Source: Filimonas lacunae
GTDB taxonomy: Bacteria; Bacteroidota; Bacteroidia; Chitinophagales; Chitinophagaceae
Assembly: GCF_002355595.1 (NCBI RefSeq)
Contig: NZ_AP017422.1
Coordinates: forward strand, 1,798,001 to 1,862,000
Length of the DNA stretch: 64,000 nucleotides
Direction: 5' to 3'
The notes beneath the pieces were generated by a model. The model made no database searches. It was not told the DNA's origin and saw only the letters and a list, made by a program, of their open reading frames with translations. Made by a program: the position numbers and the translations under genes. Of this stretch, positions 34,560 through 41,610 are shown piece by piece (the first letter of the stretch is position 1; each line of letters begins with the position of its first letter).

Positions 34560-35540
34560 TTATATTTCCTGCTCGTCTGGTATAATACAGGTGTTAATGT
34601 ATTTTTCCAATGTAGCCCGCTGCAGGTTTTTACCAATGAACACCAGCCGCGTTTGGCGGGGTTCCTCTTCCTTCCAGGGCGCGCCAGCTATCCAGCAATG
34701 TGTGCCGGCAACGGATTGTATAATCATCCGGTTGGGTATGTTATCGCCATATACAAACCCTTTAATCCGGTACAGGTTGTTGCCAAATACATCTTCCAGG
34801 GAGTGTAGCAGAAAATTGAGTGCCGAAAATACCACCGGCTCATCCAGGGTGAAAGTGAGTGCCTTTATTTTTTCGTGTGGTTGACGGGCTTGTTGAAACA
34901 CCTGCTCGGTAGTCTGCACCATCTTATCCGTTCTGTAAGCAAACAGCTGCCATATATCACAATCCTTCACCACCCCAAAATCACAGTCATGTATAGCGGC
35001 CAGCGGGTTAATGGAAGTGAGCAAAGCGGTTACTTCGCTTTTGCGCGCCGCTGCTTCGGGAATATCTGTTCTGCTAAGTAGTAATACATCTGAAAAAGCT
35101 ATCTGGCGTCCGGCTTCTTCTGTTTCTTCCAGCAAACGTTCAATGTGTTGCACATCAACCATACAAATCACCGCATCCATATAACAGTGTTGCTGTACCA
35201 TTTCATCCAGTAAGCTGCCTGCCACACCCGCAGGATCGGCTACACCGGTTGCTTCAATGATAATGTGATCGTAGCCTTCCGGGCTTTCTGCCATTTGTAA
35301 CACCGCTTCGGTTAAAGCGCCGCTTTGCGTGCAGCAAATACAGCCTGAGCTGATGGTGCGGATAGCTTCTGCTTTATTCTCGAGCAAATCGGCATCAAAC
35401 GCATAAGATGCAAATTCGTTTTCAATCACCGCTATCTTCTTATCCTTTTTGTCTTCTAACAGCTGGTTGAGTAAAGTGGTTTTACCACTGCCCAGGAAGC
35501 CGGTTAATATAGTAATGGGAATTCTTGTTTCTGTTATCAT
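34560..35540 (-). CDS. CobW/COG0523-family GTPase, putative metal chaperone
   Basis: 326 residues from the ATG at 35540 (a longer in-frame start would add an unlikely 16-residue leader). Walker A is GFLGSGKTTLL (14-24). The metal-binding CxCC motif SSGCICCTQSG holds Cys67, 69 and 70. EATGVADPAG and the DLLLSRTDIPE switch/NKxD-type region follow, and a C-terminal CobW_C domain is present (RLVFIGKNLQRATLEKYI). COG0523 GTPases deliver zinc or other metals to client enzymes. Divergent from rpiA (117-bp spacer). The client is not evident from the neighbours. Confidence 0.92.
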   Translation of the reverse strand: MITETRIPITILTGFLGSGKTTLLNQLLEDKKDKKIAVIENEFASYAFDADLLENKAEAIRTISSGCICCTQSGALTEAVLQMAESPEGYDHIIIEATGVADPAGVAGSLLDEMVQQHCYMDAVICMVDVQHIERLLEETEEAGRQIAFSDVLLLSRTDIPEAAARKSEVTALLTSINPLAAIHDCDFGVVKDCDIWQLFAYRTDKMVQTTEQVFQQARQPHEKIKALTFTLDEPVVFSALNFLLHSLEDVFGNNLYRIKGFVYGDNIPNRMIIQSVAGTHCWIAGAPWKEEEPRQTRLVFIGKNLQRATLEKYINTCIIPDEQEI

Positions 35541-35657
35541 ACACAGGTATTGTGTTCGTATGCTGCGAAGGTAATATATCTTATGCAATGATGTTGCAAT
35601 AGTGGGAGGGGGATTGTTTGCCAGGTTGTTGCAGTAAACTTTTTACTTTTACAGGAT

Positions 35658-36347
35658 ATGACGAAGGATGTACGAAAAATAGCGGCGCAGGCTGCCTGCG
35701 AATGGATACAGAAGGGGATGACGGTAGGATTGGGGGCGGGTACAACCATTGCCTACCTGGTAGAATTTCTTGCGGTGGACAGGGAGTTGGCGGAATCGCT
35801 TGTTTTTTTATCTGCATCGGCCGGAACCACCCGGTTGTTAATAGATAACGCACTTCGTGTAGACGACACCGCCCATCACGATCAGGTGGATGTATACTTT
35901 GATGGGTGCGACCAGCTGGATCAAAGATTGTATGCCTGGAAAAGCGGTGGTGGCATTCATACCGATGAAAAGATACTGGCATCTATGGCTACCGATTTTA
36001 TATTGCTGGCAGATGATTCCAAACTGGTAGATGTGCTGACCTTACATTTTCCACTAGTACTGGAAGTGCTTCCGGCAGCGCAGCAAAAAGTGAAGTCCAC
36101 TATTGGCAAAATGTTTCCTGGCGTGGAGCTTACTTTTCGCCTAACAGCAGAAGGGGCGCCTGTGCTTACTGCAAGAAACAATGTGTTGTTAGAAGCCCGT
36201 TTTCCGGTACTGCCCGGGTTGGATGAACTAGATCGCTTAAAAATGCTGCCGGGTGTGGTGGATCATTCTTTGTTTTACAAAATGGCATCCAAAGCCATTG
36301 TAGCAAGCTATGGTGATGTAAAGGTATTGCAGGCTTCGCGGTTTTGA
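35658..36347 (+). CDS. rpiA: Ribose-5-phosphate isomerase A
   Basis: 229 residues, cytoplasmic. Interconverts ribose 5-phosphate and ribulose 5-phosphate in the pentose phosphate pathway. Hallmarks are GLGAGTTIAYLVEFL (phosphate loop), the FDGCDQLDQ region with catalytic Asp, KSGGGIHTDEKI with the catalytic Glu/Lys area, and FILLADDSKLV. Length fits the family. The start ATGACGAAGGATG at 35658 has Arg/Lys-rich beginnings typical of rpiA. Monocistronic, followed by a strong terminator. Confidence 0.94.
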   Translation: MTKDVRKIAAQAACEWIQKGMTVGLGAGTTIAYLVEFLAVDRELAESLVFLSASAGTTRLLIDNALRVDDTAHHDQVDVYFDGCDQLDQRLYAWKSGGGIHTDEKILASMATDFILLADDSKLVDVLTLHFPLVLEVLPAAQQKVKSTIGKMFPGVELTFRLTAEGAPVLTARNNVLLEARFPVLPGLDELDRLKMLPGVVDHSLFYKMASKAIVASYGDVKVLQASRF

Positions 36348-36386
36348 TAAGGCTTTACTAGCCTGGAAAGCTTTGCTTACATATAC

Positions 36387-36424
36387 AAACAGCGCCGGCA
36401 GTTTTCCTGCCGGCGCTGTTTGCG
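36387..36424. terminator. Strong bidirectional terminator
   Basis: A perfect 15-bp stem (AAACAGCGCCGGCAG / CTGCCGGCGCTGTTT) with a 5-nt loop (TTTTC) lies between convergent rpiA and the PepSY-like gene. Its A and T ends provide tails on both strands. Confidence 0.93.
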
Positions 36425-36443
36425 TTAAAAAATGAGATACTGA

Positions 36444-36878
36444 TTATTTAGTTGATTTTTTAAATACACTTACGTCTCCGCTTGTAGTCACTTTTACCAC
36501 TACTTTCTGGTTGTTGGTTTCCAGTGATACATAATAGGAAGAACCTTCTGTGTTGTGATCCAGTTCAATCACTTCTGTAGTGGTATATCCGTTGTACTTG
36601 CTTTGTAAAGTAGTAATAGCGCGTAAGGGCAGCTGTTGGTAACTGATAGTACGGCTGGTAGCTACCAGTTCCCCTTCATTATAGAAAGCCTGCATGTTAG
36701 TGCTATCCATAACAAAGCTGATGCTTACCAGTTCACCTATAGTTTTATAGTGAACGTTGGTGGCACCCGGATAGGCAGTTTTAAACTGGTTGATAACACG
36801 GCTGTCGTTATTGTCGGCAGCAAAGGCAGAAGTAGCTAAAGTGATAACGGTGATGGCGGCGATGATGAACTTTTTCAT
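36444..36878 (-). CDS. Secreted PepSY-like protein, paralogue 1
   Basis: 144 residues with a Sec signal (MKKFIIAAITVITLATSAFA). The mature part resembles the PepSY-like small periplasmic domains of Bacteroidota: AYPGATNVHYKTIGELVSISF, MQAFYNEGELVATSR, and a VVVKVTTSGDVSVFKK end. A close paralogue is encoded at 40929 on the same strand, sharing the signal peptide, most of the body and about 170 bp of upstream DNA. Function unknown; PepSY domains may inhibit proteases or sense envelope state. Confidence 0.85.
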   Translation of the reverse strand: MKKFIIAAITVITLATSAFAADNNDSRVINQFKTAYPGATNVHYKTIGELVSISFVMDSTNMQAFYNEGELVATSRTISYQQLPLRAITTLQSKYNGYTTTEVIELDHNTEGSSYYVSLETNNQKVVVKVTTSGDVSVFKKSTK

Positions 36879-36937
36879 AATAGTAATTTTTATAATGATG
36901 TTGTTTTTTCGTTTTCAGTAGTAATAAGGCCAACGCA

Positions 36938-37048
36938 ATGCCAAACCGCTATGCCAGTTGTAAGTGTTTGATAATCAATTGTGAATGAGATTGGGTATGG
37001 AGATGCTGTTGTAACGGAAGCGAACAGTCTCTGTGCGGTAATGTATCA
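36938..37048 (-). promoter_or_regulatory. Conserved upstream block, copy 1
   Basis: The upstream DNA of the PepSY-like gene is conserved with that of its paralogue at 40929. TGCCAAACCGCT (about 36939) and the longer TTGTAACGGAAGCGAACAG block (from 37009) followed by CTGTGCGGTAATGTATCA are almost invariant. Conservation of non-coding DNA after duplication suggests promoter or operator function for the leftward gene. Confidence 0.6.
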
Positions 37049-37120
37049 GACAGACAAACTTGCGTCATTGGGCTCAATAGTATGGGCTTATTTTAGGGTA
37101 CAGCATCAGTTTGCTTGCTT

Positions 37121-37414
37121 TCCAATAGCTATTGGAAACTGAGCAGCGTCTGTTGGATGTGGTCCAATAGCTATTGGAAACTGAGCAGCGTCTGTTGGAC
37201 GCGGTCCAATAGCTATTGGAAGCCGTGCAGTGTCTGCTGGACGTGGTCCAATAGCTATTGGAAGCCGTGCGGTGCATGCTGGATGCGGTCCAATAGCTAT
37301 TGAAAGCCATGCAGTGTCTGCTGGGTGCGGTCCAATAGCTGTTGGAAGCTGTGCAGTGTCTGCTGGACGGGGTCCAATAGCTATTGGAAATTACGCGGTG
37401 AGTGGGCCAGGGGG
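37121..37414. repeat. Seven-copy 42-bp tandem repeat with 16-bp palindrome
   Basis: Exact 42-nt units start at 37121, 37163, 37205, 37247, 37289, 37331 and 37373. Each begins TCCAATAGCTATTGGA, a perfect 16-nt palindrome in units 1-4 and 7, with one mismatch in units 5 and 6. In the first copy it extends to 20 nt (37119-37138). The second half has GCAG-TGT-CTGC-type inverted repeats (units 3, 5 and 6). The last unit diverges after the palindrome. Because 42 is a multiple of 3, several strands look open; these reading frames are artefacts. Function unknown. Confidence 0.93.
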
Positions 37415-37610
37415 TAAATAGTGTTGGGCGTATTGTATTTATAATGATTTATTTAATGTATTTCCCTGGAGGTATCTTTGTGCAGTTATTATCCCGGAAT
37501 ATGTATATTTATCTGCACTCTTATAAAAAGTGTTCTCCCTTTCCCTTGCCATTTATCCTATAACTGCTTATTACTGTGAAGTGCCGCTATTAATAACCGA
37601 ATAGATCGCT

Positions 37611-38807
37611 ATGCCTTTGACATTACTTTGCGCGCCTTTTGACGCTGCTGGGTGCGCGCTGGCTCAATTAAAACTGGCTACCCTGTGTAAGTCGCACCCT
37701 AATAGTCTTCAACACACACGTACCGAACTGCATGCCTATATGAAGCTGGCTGTTCTTTATTTGCAGATGCAATTAGCTACCCGGCTGATGGATAGCAGAG
37801 ACCATTCCGAAAAACAGATAAAGCTATCCGAAGTCTGTACAGTTCTGGTTGAATGTTTAGACCATTTGTACAGCTACAGAAAACATTATCCTTCCTGCTA
37901 TGCTACCTCTCAGCTGTATTCGTCGCTGATGCTGCTTTTGCAGGATTGCTTTGATGATGTCAGGAAAAAACTGGATGCTGCGGGTTGTCGCAGCCTAAAG
38001 GTGCCGGATATACAATTGGCAAAGGAAAAGATGGGCTTGTGTCGCAGGTTGCATTCATTGGCGCAATACTGGAAAGGAAGAGATAAAACTACTGCCGATG
38101 CGGTACTGATGCCCATGAAAAAAATACTATATGGCAGGGATACACGCGATTTTACCTATGAAGTATTAGAGTATATCCAGCATATATTTCCCGTGCTGGA
38201 GCAGGCTATACGCCAGGCAAAGTCCGACGATGAAATTGTGCAGTTGTTACTGGATCATAATTTTAATCATCCGGAGATTCTGTTCCTGCACGAGCAGCAG
38301 TTGGATGCGGAACTGGCTGATATGTCCAACAATAAAAAAATAGCACATCTGGAACGGCAGTTGAAAATGGTGAAATCAGGTTTGTTCACTTATAAGGGAG
38401 CCTTGTTGCCGGGCGGGAAGTCGGCACGGAAGATGAAGAAAAAGCGTTATAAAAAGCTGAAAGATTACTACAGTCACCTGGAGCAGGTTGCCTGGGATGC
38501 AGCTTCTGCCACTGCCGGCATGCCCAGCTTTGAACCACTGGTATGGAATATGTCTACCCGGGAGTTTGCCGCTTTTTGCAAGATGTGGAAGGAGTGTGAG
38601 GTGTTTAAGAACAAAGATTTTATAGCCATATTGCGCACCCTGTTGCTGGTAAGCAGGTTTTCTGATACGAAAGAGCCACCCAAAGCCGATCATGTAAATA
38701 ACCTGGCTAAACAACTTTCCTTTCCTACTCATACAAAACTTTCACGGCTGGTGCAAGACAGCAAAAGCTATCTCAATAGCCGCAGTATGCGTGCTAAAAA
38801 AGAGTAG
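37611..38807 (+). CDS. Hypothetical alpha-helical protein (398 aa)
   Basis: 398 residues without signal peptide or membrane helices. It is helical with several coiled-coil-like stretches (HLERQLKMVKSGLFTYKG, RKKLDAAGCRSL) and a very basic patch (SARKMKKKRYKKLKDYY, about 268-284), which could bind nucleic acid. A C-terminal helix (KLSRLVQDSKSYLNSRSM) follows. An ATG opens it at 37611, about 200 bp downstream of the 42-bp array. I do not recognise the family; a resemblance to RteC-type regulators was considered but is weak. Monocistronic. Confidence 0.7.
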   Translation: MPLTLLCAPFDAAGCALAQLKLATLCKSHPNSLQHTRTELHAYMKLAVLYLQMQLATRLMDSRDHSEKQIKLSEVCTVLVECLDHLYSYRKHYPSCYATSQLYSSLMLLLQDCFDDVRKKLDAAGCRSLKVPDIQLAKEKMGLCRRLHSLAQYWKGRDKTTADAVLMPMKKILYGRDTRDFTYEVLEYIQHIFPVLEQAIRQAKSDDEIVQLLLDHNFNHPEILFLHEQQLDAELADMSNNKKIAHLERQLKMVKSGLFTYKGALLPGGKSARKMKKKRYKKLKDYYSHLEQVAWDAASATAGMPSFEPLVWNMSTREFAAFCKMWKECEVFKNKDFIAILRTLLLVSRFSDTKEPPKADHVNNLAKQLSFPTHTKLSRLVQDSKSYLNSRSMRAKKE

Positions 38808-39204
38808 TGTATGTATAAGTGTTTGGTTAATAGTTGAATTTTGGCCTTCCTGTTTCTTTATGGAAGGTGCAGTCAGGGTATTTATAGCCAGGAAAATGCC
38901 TGCAAGCCTTGCGGAACGCCTATGCACGTATGCTTGTCGTCTTTGTTGCGCTCCCGCATAAAATAATATAAAAATTTATTTCCTTGTCTGCACTGCATTA
39001 CAGCTATGCTGCCGGCAGTATGCCGTTTGCAGAGCTGTAGCATTCTATGTCTTTTTACATCGTCAACAGGCGCTGCATGTTACACAAAGAACGGCCGTTC
39101 GCCTTTTCCTGCTTCGCTTCCGGTTATTGCGCATAAAGCGGCAGGGGAGGGTTACAAACAGCAGATGCCAACACTTACATTTTTTATTACATAAAACAAA
39201 AGAC
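38808..39204. other. Intergenic region
   Basis: 397 bp between two rightward genes. I see a weak CCTTCC/GGAAGG hairpin at about 38848 and no convincing gene. A 62-codon open frame from 39006 lacks protein-like composition. Confidence 0.45.
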
Positions 39205-39828
39205 ATGATAAAGAAGCATGTGCATTTTATACCGCAACAAGAAGGTTTATTATTACTATGGTTAACCAACCTGAAAGAGAAAATAGGAACAGCGGGTGCA
39301 GCCGCTGGTATGCCAGCAACAGAAATTACCGAACTGGAAACATTTCTTACGGCGCTGATAGGTGCCATTAACCTGGCGGAAATAAAGCGGAATGAGTTAA
39401 AGAATGCTTTGACAGAAAGGGATGAACTGAAAAAGATAAACCTGAAGGGTATTATGGTGCTGGTAAATCGCCTGAAGAACCTGCCTGGCTATAAAGCCAG
39501 CATAGGTAGCGAACTGGGATTGAACAGCACCTCTCAGGTGGTAGATCCTTTGTTGCTGAAACCTGATATTAAAGCAGCGGTATACCCCGGCAAAGTGCTG
39601 ATTACATTTAACCTGCAGCTGATGAATTGTATTACCATTTACAGCCGAATTAAAGGTTCTAACGGATGGGACAGGCTGGGCAACGATTATGAATCGCCGT
39701 TTGAAGATGTGCGCCCTTTAATGGTGGCCAACCAACCGGAAACCCGCGAATACCAGGCACTTTACTTTAATGGCCGGCAGGATGTGGGGTATGCCAGTGA
39801 TATAATAGAAGTTACTTACGGAGGTTAA
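39205..39828 (+). CDS. Hypothetical protein with C-terminal FN3-like domain
   Basis: 207 residues from the ATG at 39205 (the frame is open further upstream, but MIKKHVHFIPQQEG is a natural start). N-terminal about 85 residues are helical (ITELETFLTALIGAINLAE, RNELKNALTERDEL). The C-terminal 90 residues look like one fibronectin type III-like beta sandwich (VLITFNLQLMNCITIYSRI, YESPFEDVRPLM, GYASDIIEVTYGG). It is 12 bp before the DUF5675 gene and 4 bp separates the next pair, so the three are one operon. The shape resembles phage or tail-like structural accessory proteins, which is inference. Confidence 0.72.
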   Translation: MIKKHVHFIPQQEGLLLLWLTNLKEKIGTAGAAAGMPATEITELETFLTALIGAINLAEIKRNELKNALTERDELKKINLKGIMVLVNRLKNLPGYKASIGSELGLNSTSQVVDPLLLKPDIKAAVYPGKVLITFNLQLMNCITIYSRIKGSNGWDRLGNDYESPFEDVRPLMVANQPETREYQALYFNGRQDVGYASDIIEVTYGG

Positions 39829-39840
39829 AAAACTGTACAG

Positions 39841-40239
39841 ATGCAACTAATATTACAACGTACCTACTATGCCAATGGCACCAATGGTAACCTGTATGTG
39901 GATGGCCGGTTGTTTTGTTATACTATTGAATTGCCGTGGCTGCAAAACAAAACCTGTGTCTCCTGCATACCCGAAGGCACTTACCGGTTGGTGAAACGTT
40001 TCAGCGATAAATTTAAGAGCCACCTGCATGTGCAGGGAGTAAAAGGCAGAAGCCTTATCCTGATTCATCCCGCTAACAATGCCCTGCTGCAATTGCAGGG
40101 ATGTATTGCGCCGGTTACCACCATCACCGGACCGGGCTGCGGTAATTTGTCCAGGGCTGCGTTTCAGCCGTTAGTGCTAATGGTGTACCATGCATTGGAT
40201 AATAACAAAAGTGTTTTATTAACTATTACCACAATCTAA
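39841..40239 (+). CDS. DUF5675-like protein
   Basis: 132 residues, no signal peptide. Matches the DUF5675 pattern: FCYTIELPWLQNK, CIPEGTYRL, LILIHPANNALLQLQGCIAP. The ordered His (about 79) and Gly-Cys (about 90) recall the His...GC arrangement of L,D-transpeptidase-type catalytic cysteines, so a peptidoglycan-acting enzyme is a reasonable hypothesis. It sits between an FN3-like protein and a small membrane protein with 12-bp and 4-bp gaps, a lysis-cassette-like layout. Function is not established for the family. Confidence 0.85.
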   Translation: MQLILQRTYYANGTNGNLYVDGRLFCYTIELPWLQNKTCVSCIPEGTYRLVKRFSDKFKSHLHVQGVKGRSLILIHPANNALLQLQGCIAPVTTITGPGCGNLSRAAFQPLVLMVYHALDNNKSVLLTITTI

Positions 40240-40243
40240 AAAA

Positions 40244-40501
40244 ATGAAGTTCTATAATCAGTTATTAACGCTTTTACAGCGTATCAAAGCGCCAACGCCT
40301 TCCTTTTTTAAAAAGCTGCGTGCAATAGGGTTGACGTTGATGGCCGTTAGCGCGGTTATCATAGCCGCTACAGATGTGTTGCCTCATATTGTAATACAGA
40401 TAGCAAAATACCTGGCAGTGGCAGGTGGTGTGCTATCGGCAGTAAGTCAAACCACCGTGGATAATGCAGTGTTACAGGCTGCTAAACAGCTGGATGAATA
40501 G
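40244..40501 (+). CDS. Small membrane protein, holin-like
   Basis: 85 residues. Basic N-terminus (FFKKLRAIG), then two hydrophobic segments (LTLMAVSAVIIAATDVL, IAKYLAVAGGVLSAVSQT) and a polar tail. Size and topology fit small phage holins or their domesticated relatives. It starts 4 bp after the DUF5675 gene. No sequence motif proves holin activity; the call rests on topology and context. Confidence 0.6.
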   Translation: MKFYNQLLTLLQRIKAPTPSFFKKLRAIGLTLMAVSAVIIAATDVLPHIVIQIAKYLAVAGGVLSAVSQTTVDNAVLQAAKQLDE

Positions 40502-40505
40502 CAAA

Positions 40506-40643
40506 ATGGTTGAACATAATAATAACAGCCACCTTTCGGGGTGGCTTTTTGCTGCGCAATGGGCAGAGCTGGATGCGCGTTTTCCGGAACAGGTGCAGCA
40601 AAAGTTTTTGAAGATAGGAGATACTACAAAGCTATTTGGCTAG
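40506..40643 (+). CDS. Possible 45-aa ORF overlapping a terminator
   Basis: An ATG 4 bp after the previous stop opens 45 codons (MVEHNNNSHLSGWLFAAQW ... TKLFG). It has protein-like composition, but the GTGGC hairpin lies inside it. Could be a small peptide gene or chance. Confidence 0.25.
   Translation: MVEHNNNSHLSGWLFAAQWAELDARFPEQVQQKFLKIGDTTKLFG
40527..40550 (+). terminator. Intrinsic terminator
   Basis: AGCCACC / GGTGGCT stem with a 6-nt loop and a TTTTT tail, directly after the DUF5675-holin-like operon. Confidence 0.8.
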
Positions 40644-40878
40644 AAAAAAATAAGCCCAGGCCTTAGACAAGGCGGGCCGTTTGCTAACCTATGAAAAACA
40701 CCTAGTTTATAATAAGGTAATTGATATCTTTTCTTTGTTTGCGAAGCCGCTTACCGTGCTTTGCGATATAAAAGTAGAACGTTTTTTATTACGATGAAAT
40801 CATTGCTGTAGTTATAATTTCTTTTTAATCTATGTTAGGCCGGCTTCATCAGTAAGCTTAAGAATTACTGAAAGAAAA
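40631..40878 (+). repeat. About 250-bp intergenic direct repeat, left copy
   Basis: Shares a roughly 250-nt block with 43402-43655 in the same orientation. It starts at CTATTTGG...AAATAAGCCCAGGCCTT and ends at CTGAAAGAAA. Long stretches are identical, including about 70 nt from AAATAAGCCC to AATAAGGTAATT. There is no ORF. It carries an imperfect GCCC..GGGC stem. It brackets the PepSY-like and effector genes with the right copy. Confidence 0.9.
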
Positions 40879-40902
40879 TGCCGGCAGTCATTCTGCCGGC
40901 AT
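40871..40902 (-). terminator. Terminator for the leftward PepSY-like gene
   Basis: A perfect 10-bp stem (ATGCCGGCAG / CTGCCGGCAT) with a 5-nt loop; on the minus strand it is followed by a T-rich tail (TTTCTTTC). Confidence 0.8.
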
Positions 40903-40928
40903 AGTTATTATACAGATAAATCACTTGT

Positions 40929-41360
40929 TTATTTAGCTGATTTTTTAAAGAGGCTTACTTCTCCGTTTACACTCACTTGCGCTACTACTTTCTGGCTGCT
41001 GGTTTCCAGTGATACATAGTAAGAAGTACCTTCTATGTTATGATCCAGTTCAATCACTTCTGTTGTTGCATATCCGTTAAATCTGTTTTGTAAAGCGGTG
41101 ATGGCGCGGGAGGGCAATTGCTGCAGGCTGATGGTGCGGCTAATGGCTATCTGCTCGCCCTCGTTATAAAAAGCCTGCATGTTGTTACCGTTGTCAACAA
41201 AGCTGATGCTTACCACTTCCCCTATGGATTTATAATGCACGTTGGTTGCGTTGGGATAAGCTGCTTTAAACAGGCTGGCTACGTGGCTGTTGTTGTCTGC
41301 TGCAAAGGCAGTAGTAGCTAAAGTGATAAAGGTGATGGCGGCGATGATAAACTTTTTCAT
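40929..41360 (-). CDS. Secreted PepSY-like protein, paralogue 2
   Basis: 143 residues with signal MKKFIIAAITFITLATTAFA and a mature PepSY-like region (AYPNATNVHYKSIGEVVSISF, MQAFYNEGEQIAISR). It differs from the paralogue at 36444 in many positions of the middle but keeps the ends, so the duplication is old enough to have diverged. It ends ahead of a terminator at 40871 and lies between the two 250-bp repeats. Function unknown. Confidence 0.85.
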   Translation of the reverse strand: MKKFIIAAITFITLATTAFAADNNSHVASLFKAAYPNATNVHYKSIGEVVSISFVDNGNNMQAFYNEGEQIAISRTISLQQLPSRAITALQNRFNGYATTEVIELDHNIEGTSYYVSLETSSQKVVAQVSVNGEVSLFKKSAK

Positions 41361-41420
41361 AATTGTAATTTTTATAATGATGTTGTGTTTTGCGATTACA
41401 TAACAGATAAGTCCAACGGA

Positions 41421-41531
41421 GTGCCAAACCGCTGTACCAATTGTAAGTGATTGATAATCATTTTTGATGAGGTGGTGTCGGTAAAGAGCAGTTGTAACGG
41501 AAGCGAACAGTTTCTGTGCGGTAATGTATCA
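41421..41531 (-). promoter_or_regulatory. Conserved upstream block, copy 2
   Basis: Upstream of the second PepSY-like gene. GTGCCAAACCGCT (41421) and TTGTAACGGAAGCGAACAG (from 41492), then CTGTGCGGTAATGTATCA, match copy 1 at 36938-37048 at nearly every base. Confidence 0.6.
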
Positions 41532-41610
41532 AACGAACAGGCTGAAAGGGTAGTATAGGGGCAGGTTAAAAATGTTTACATTTATAGCACTCTTTTCATA
41601 AAAAACACAG

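Noticed and set aside
37163-37330. CRISPR array interpretation of the 42-bp repeat
   Set aside because: The spacing is contiguous with no variable spacers of similar length, and no cas gene is present.
37074-37421. Open frames on both strands through the 42-bp array encoding SNSYWK-type repeats
   Set aside because: 42 is a multiple of three, so any stop-free unit stays open in the same frame on both strands. Composition is low complexity and no start or upstream signal supports translation.
39006-39194. 62-codon open frame before the FN3-like gene
   Set aside because: Cys- and Ser-rich, no conserved pattern, and overlaps the likely leader of the next gene.
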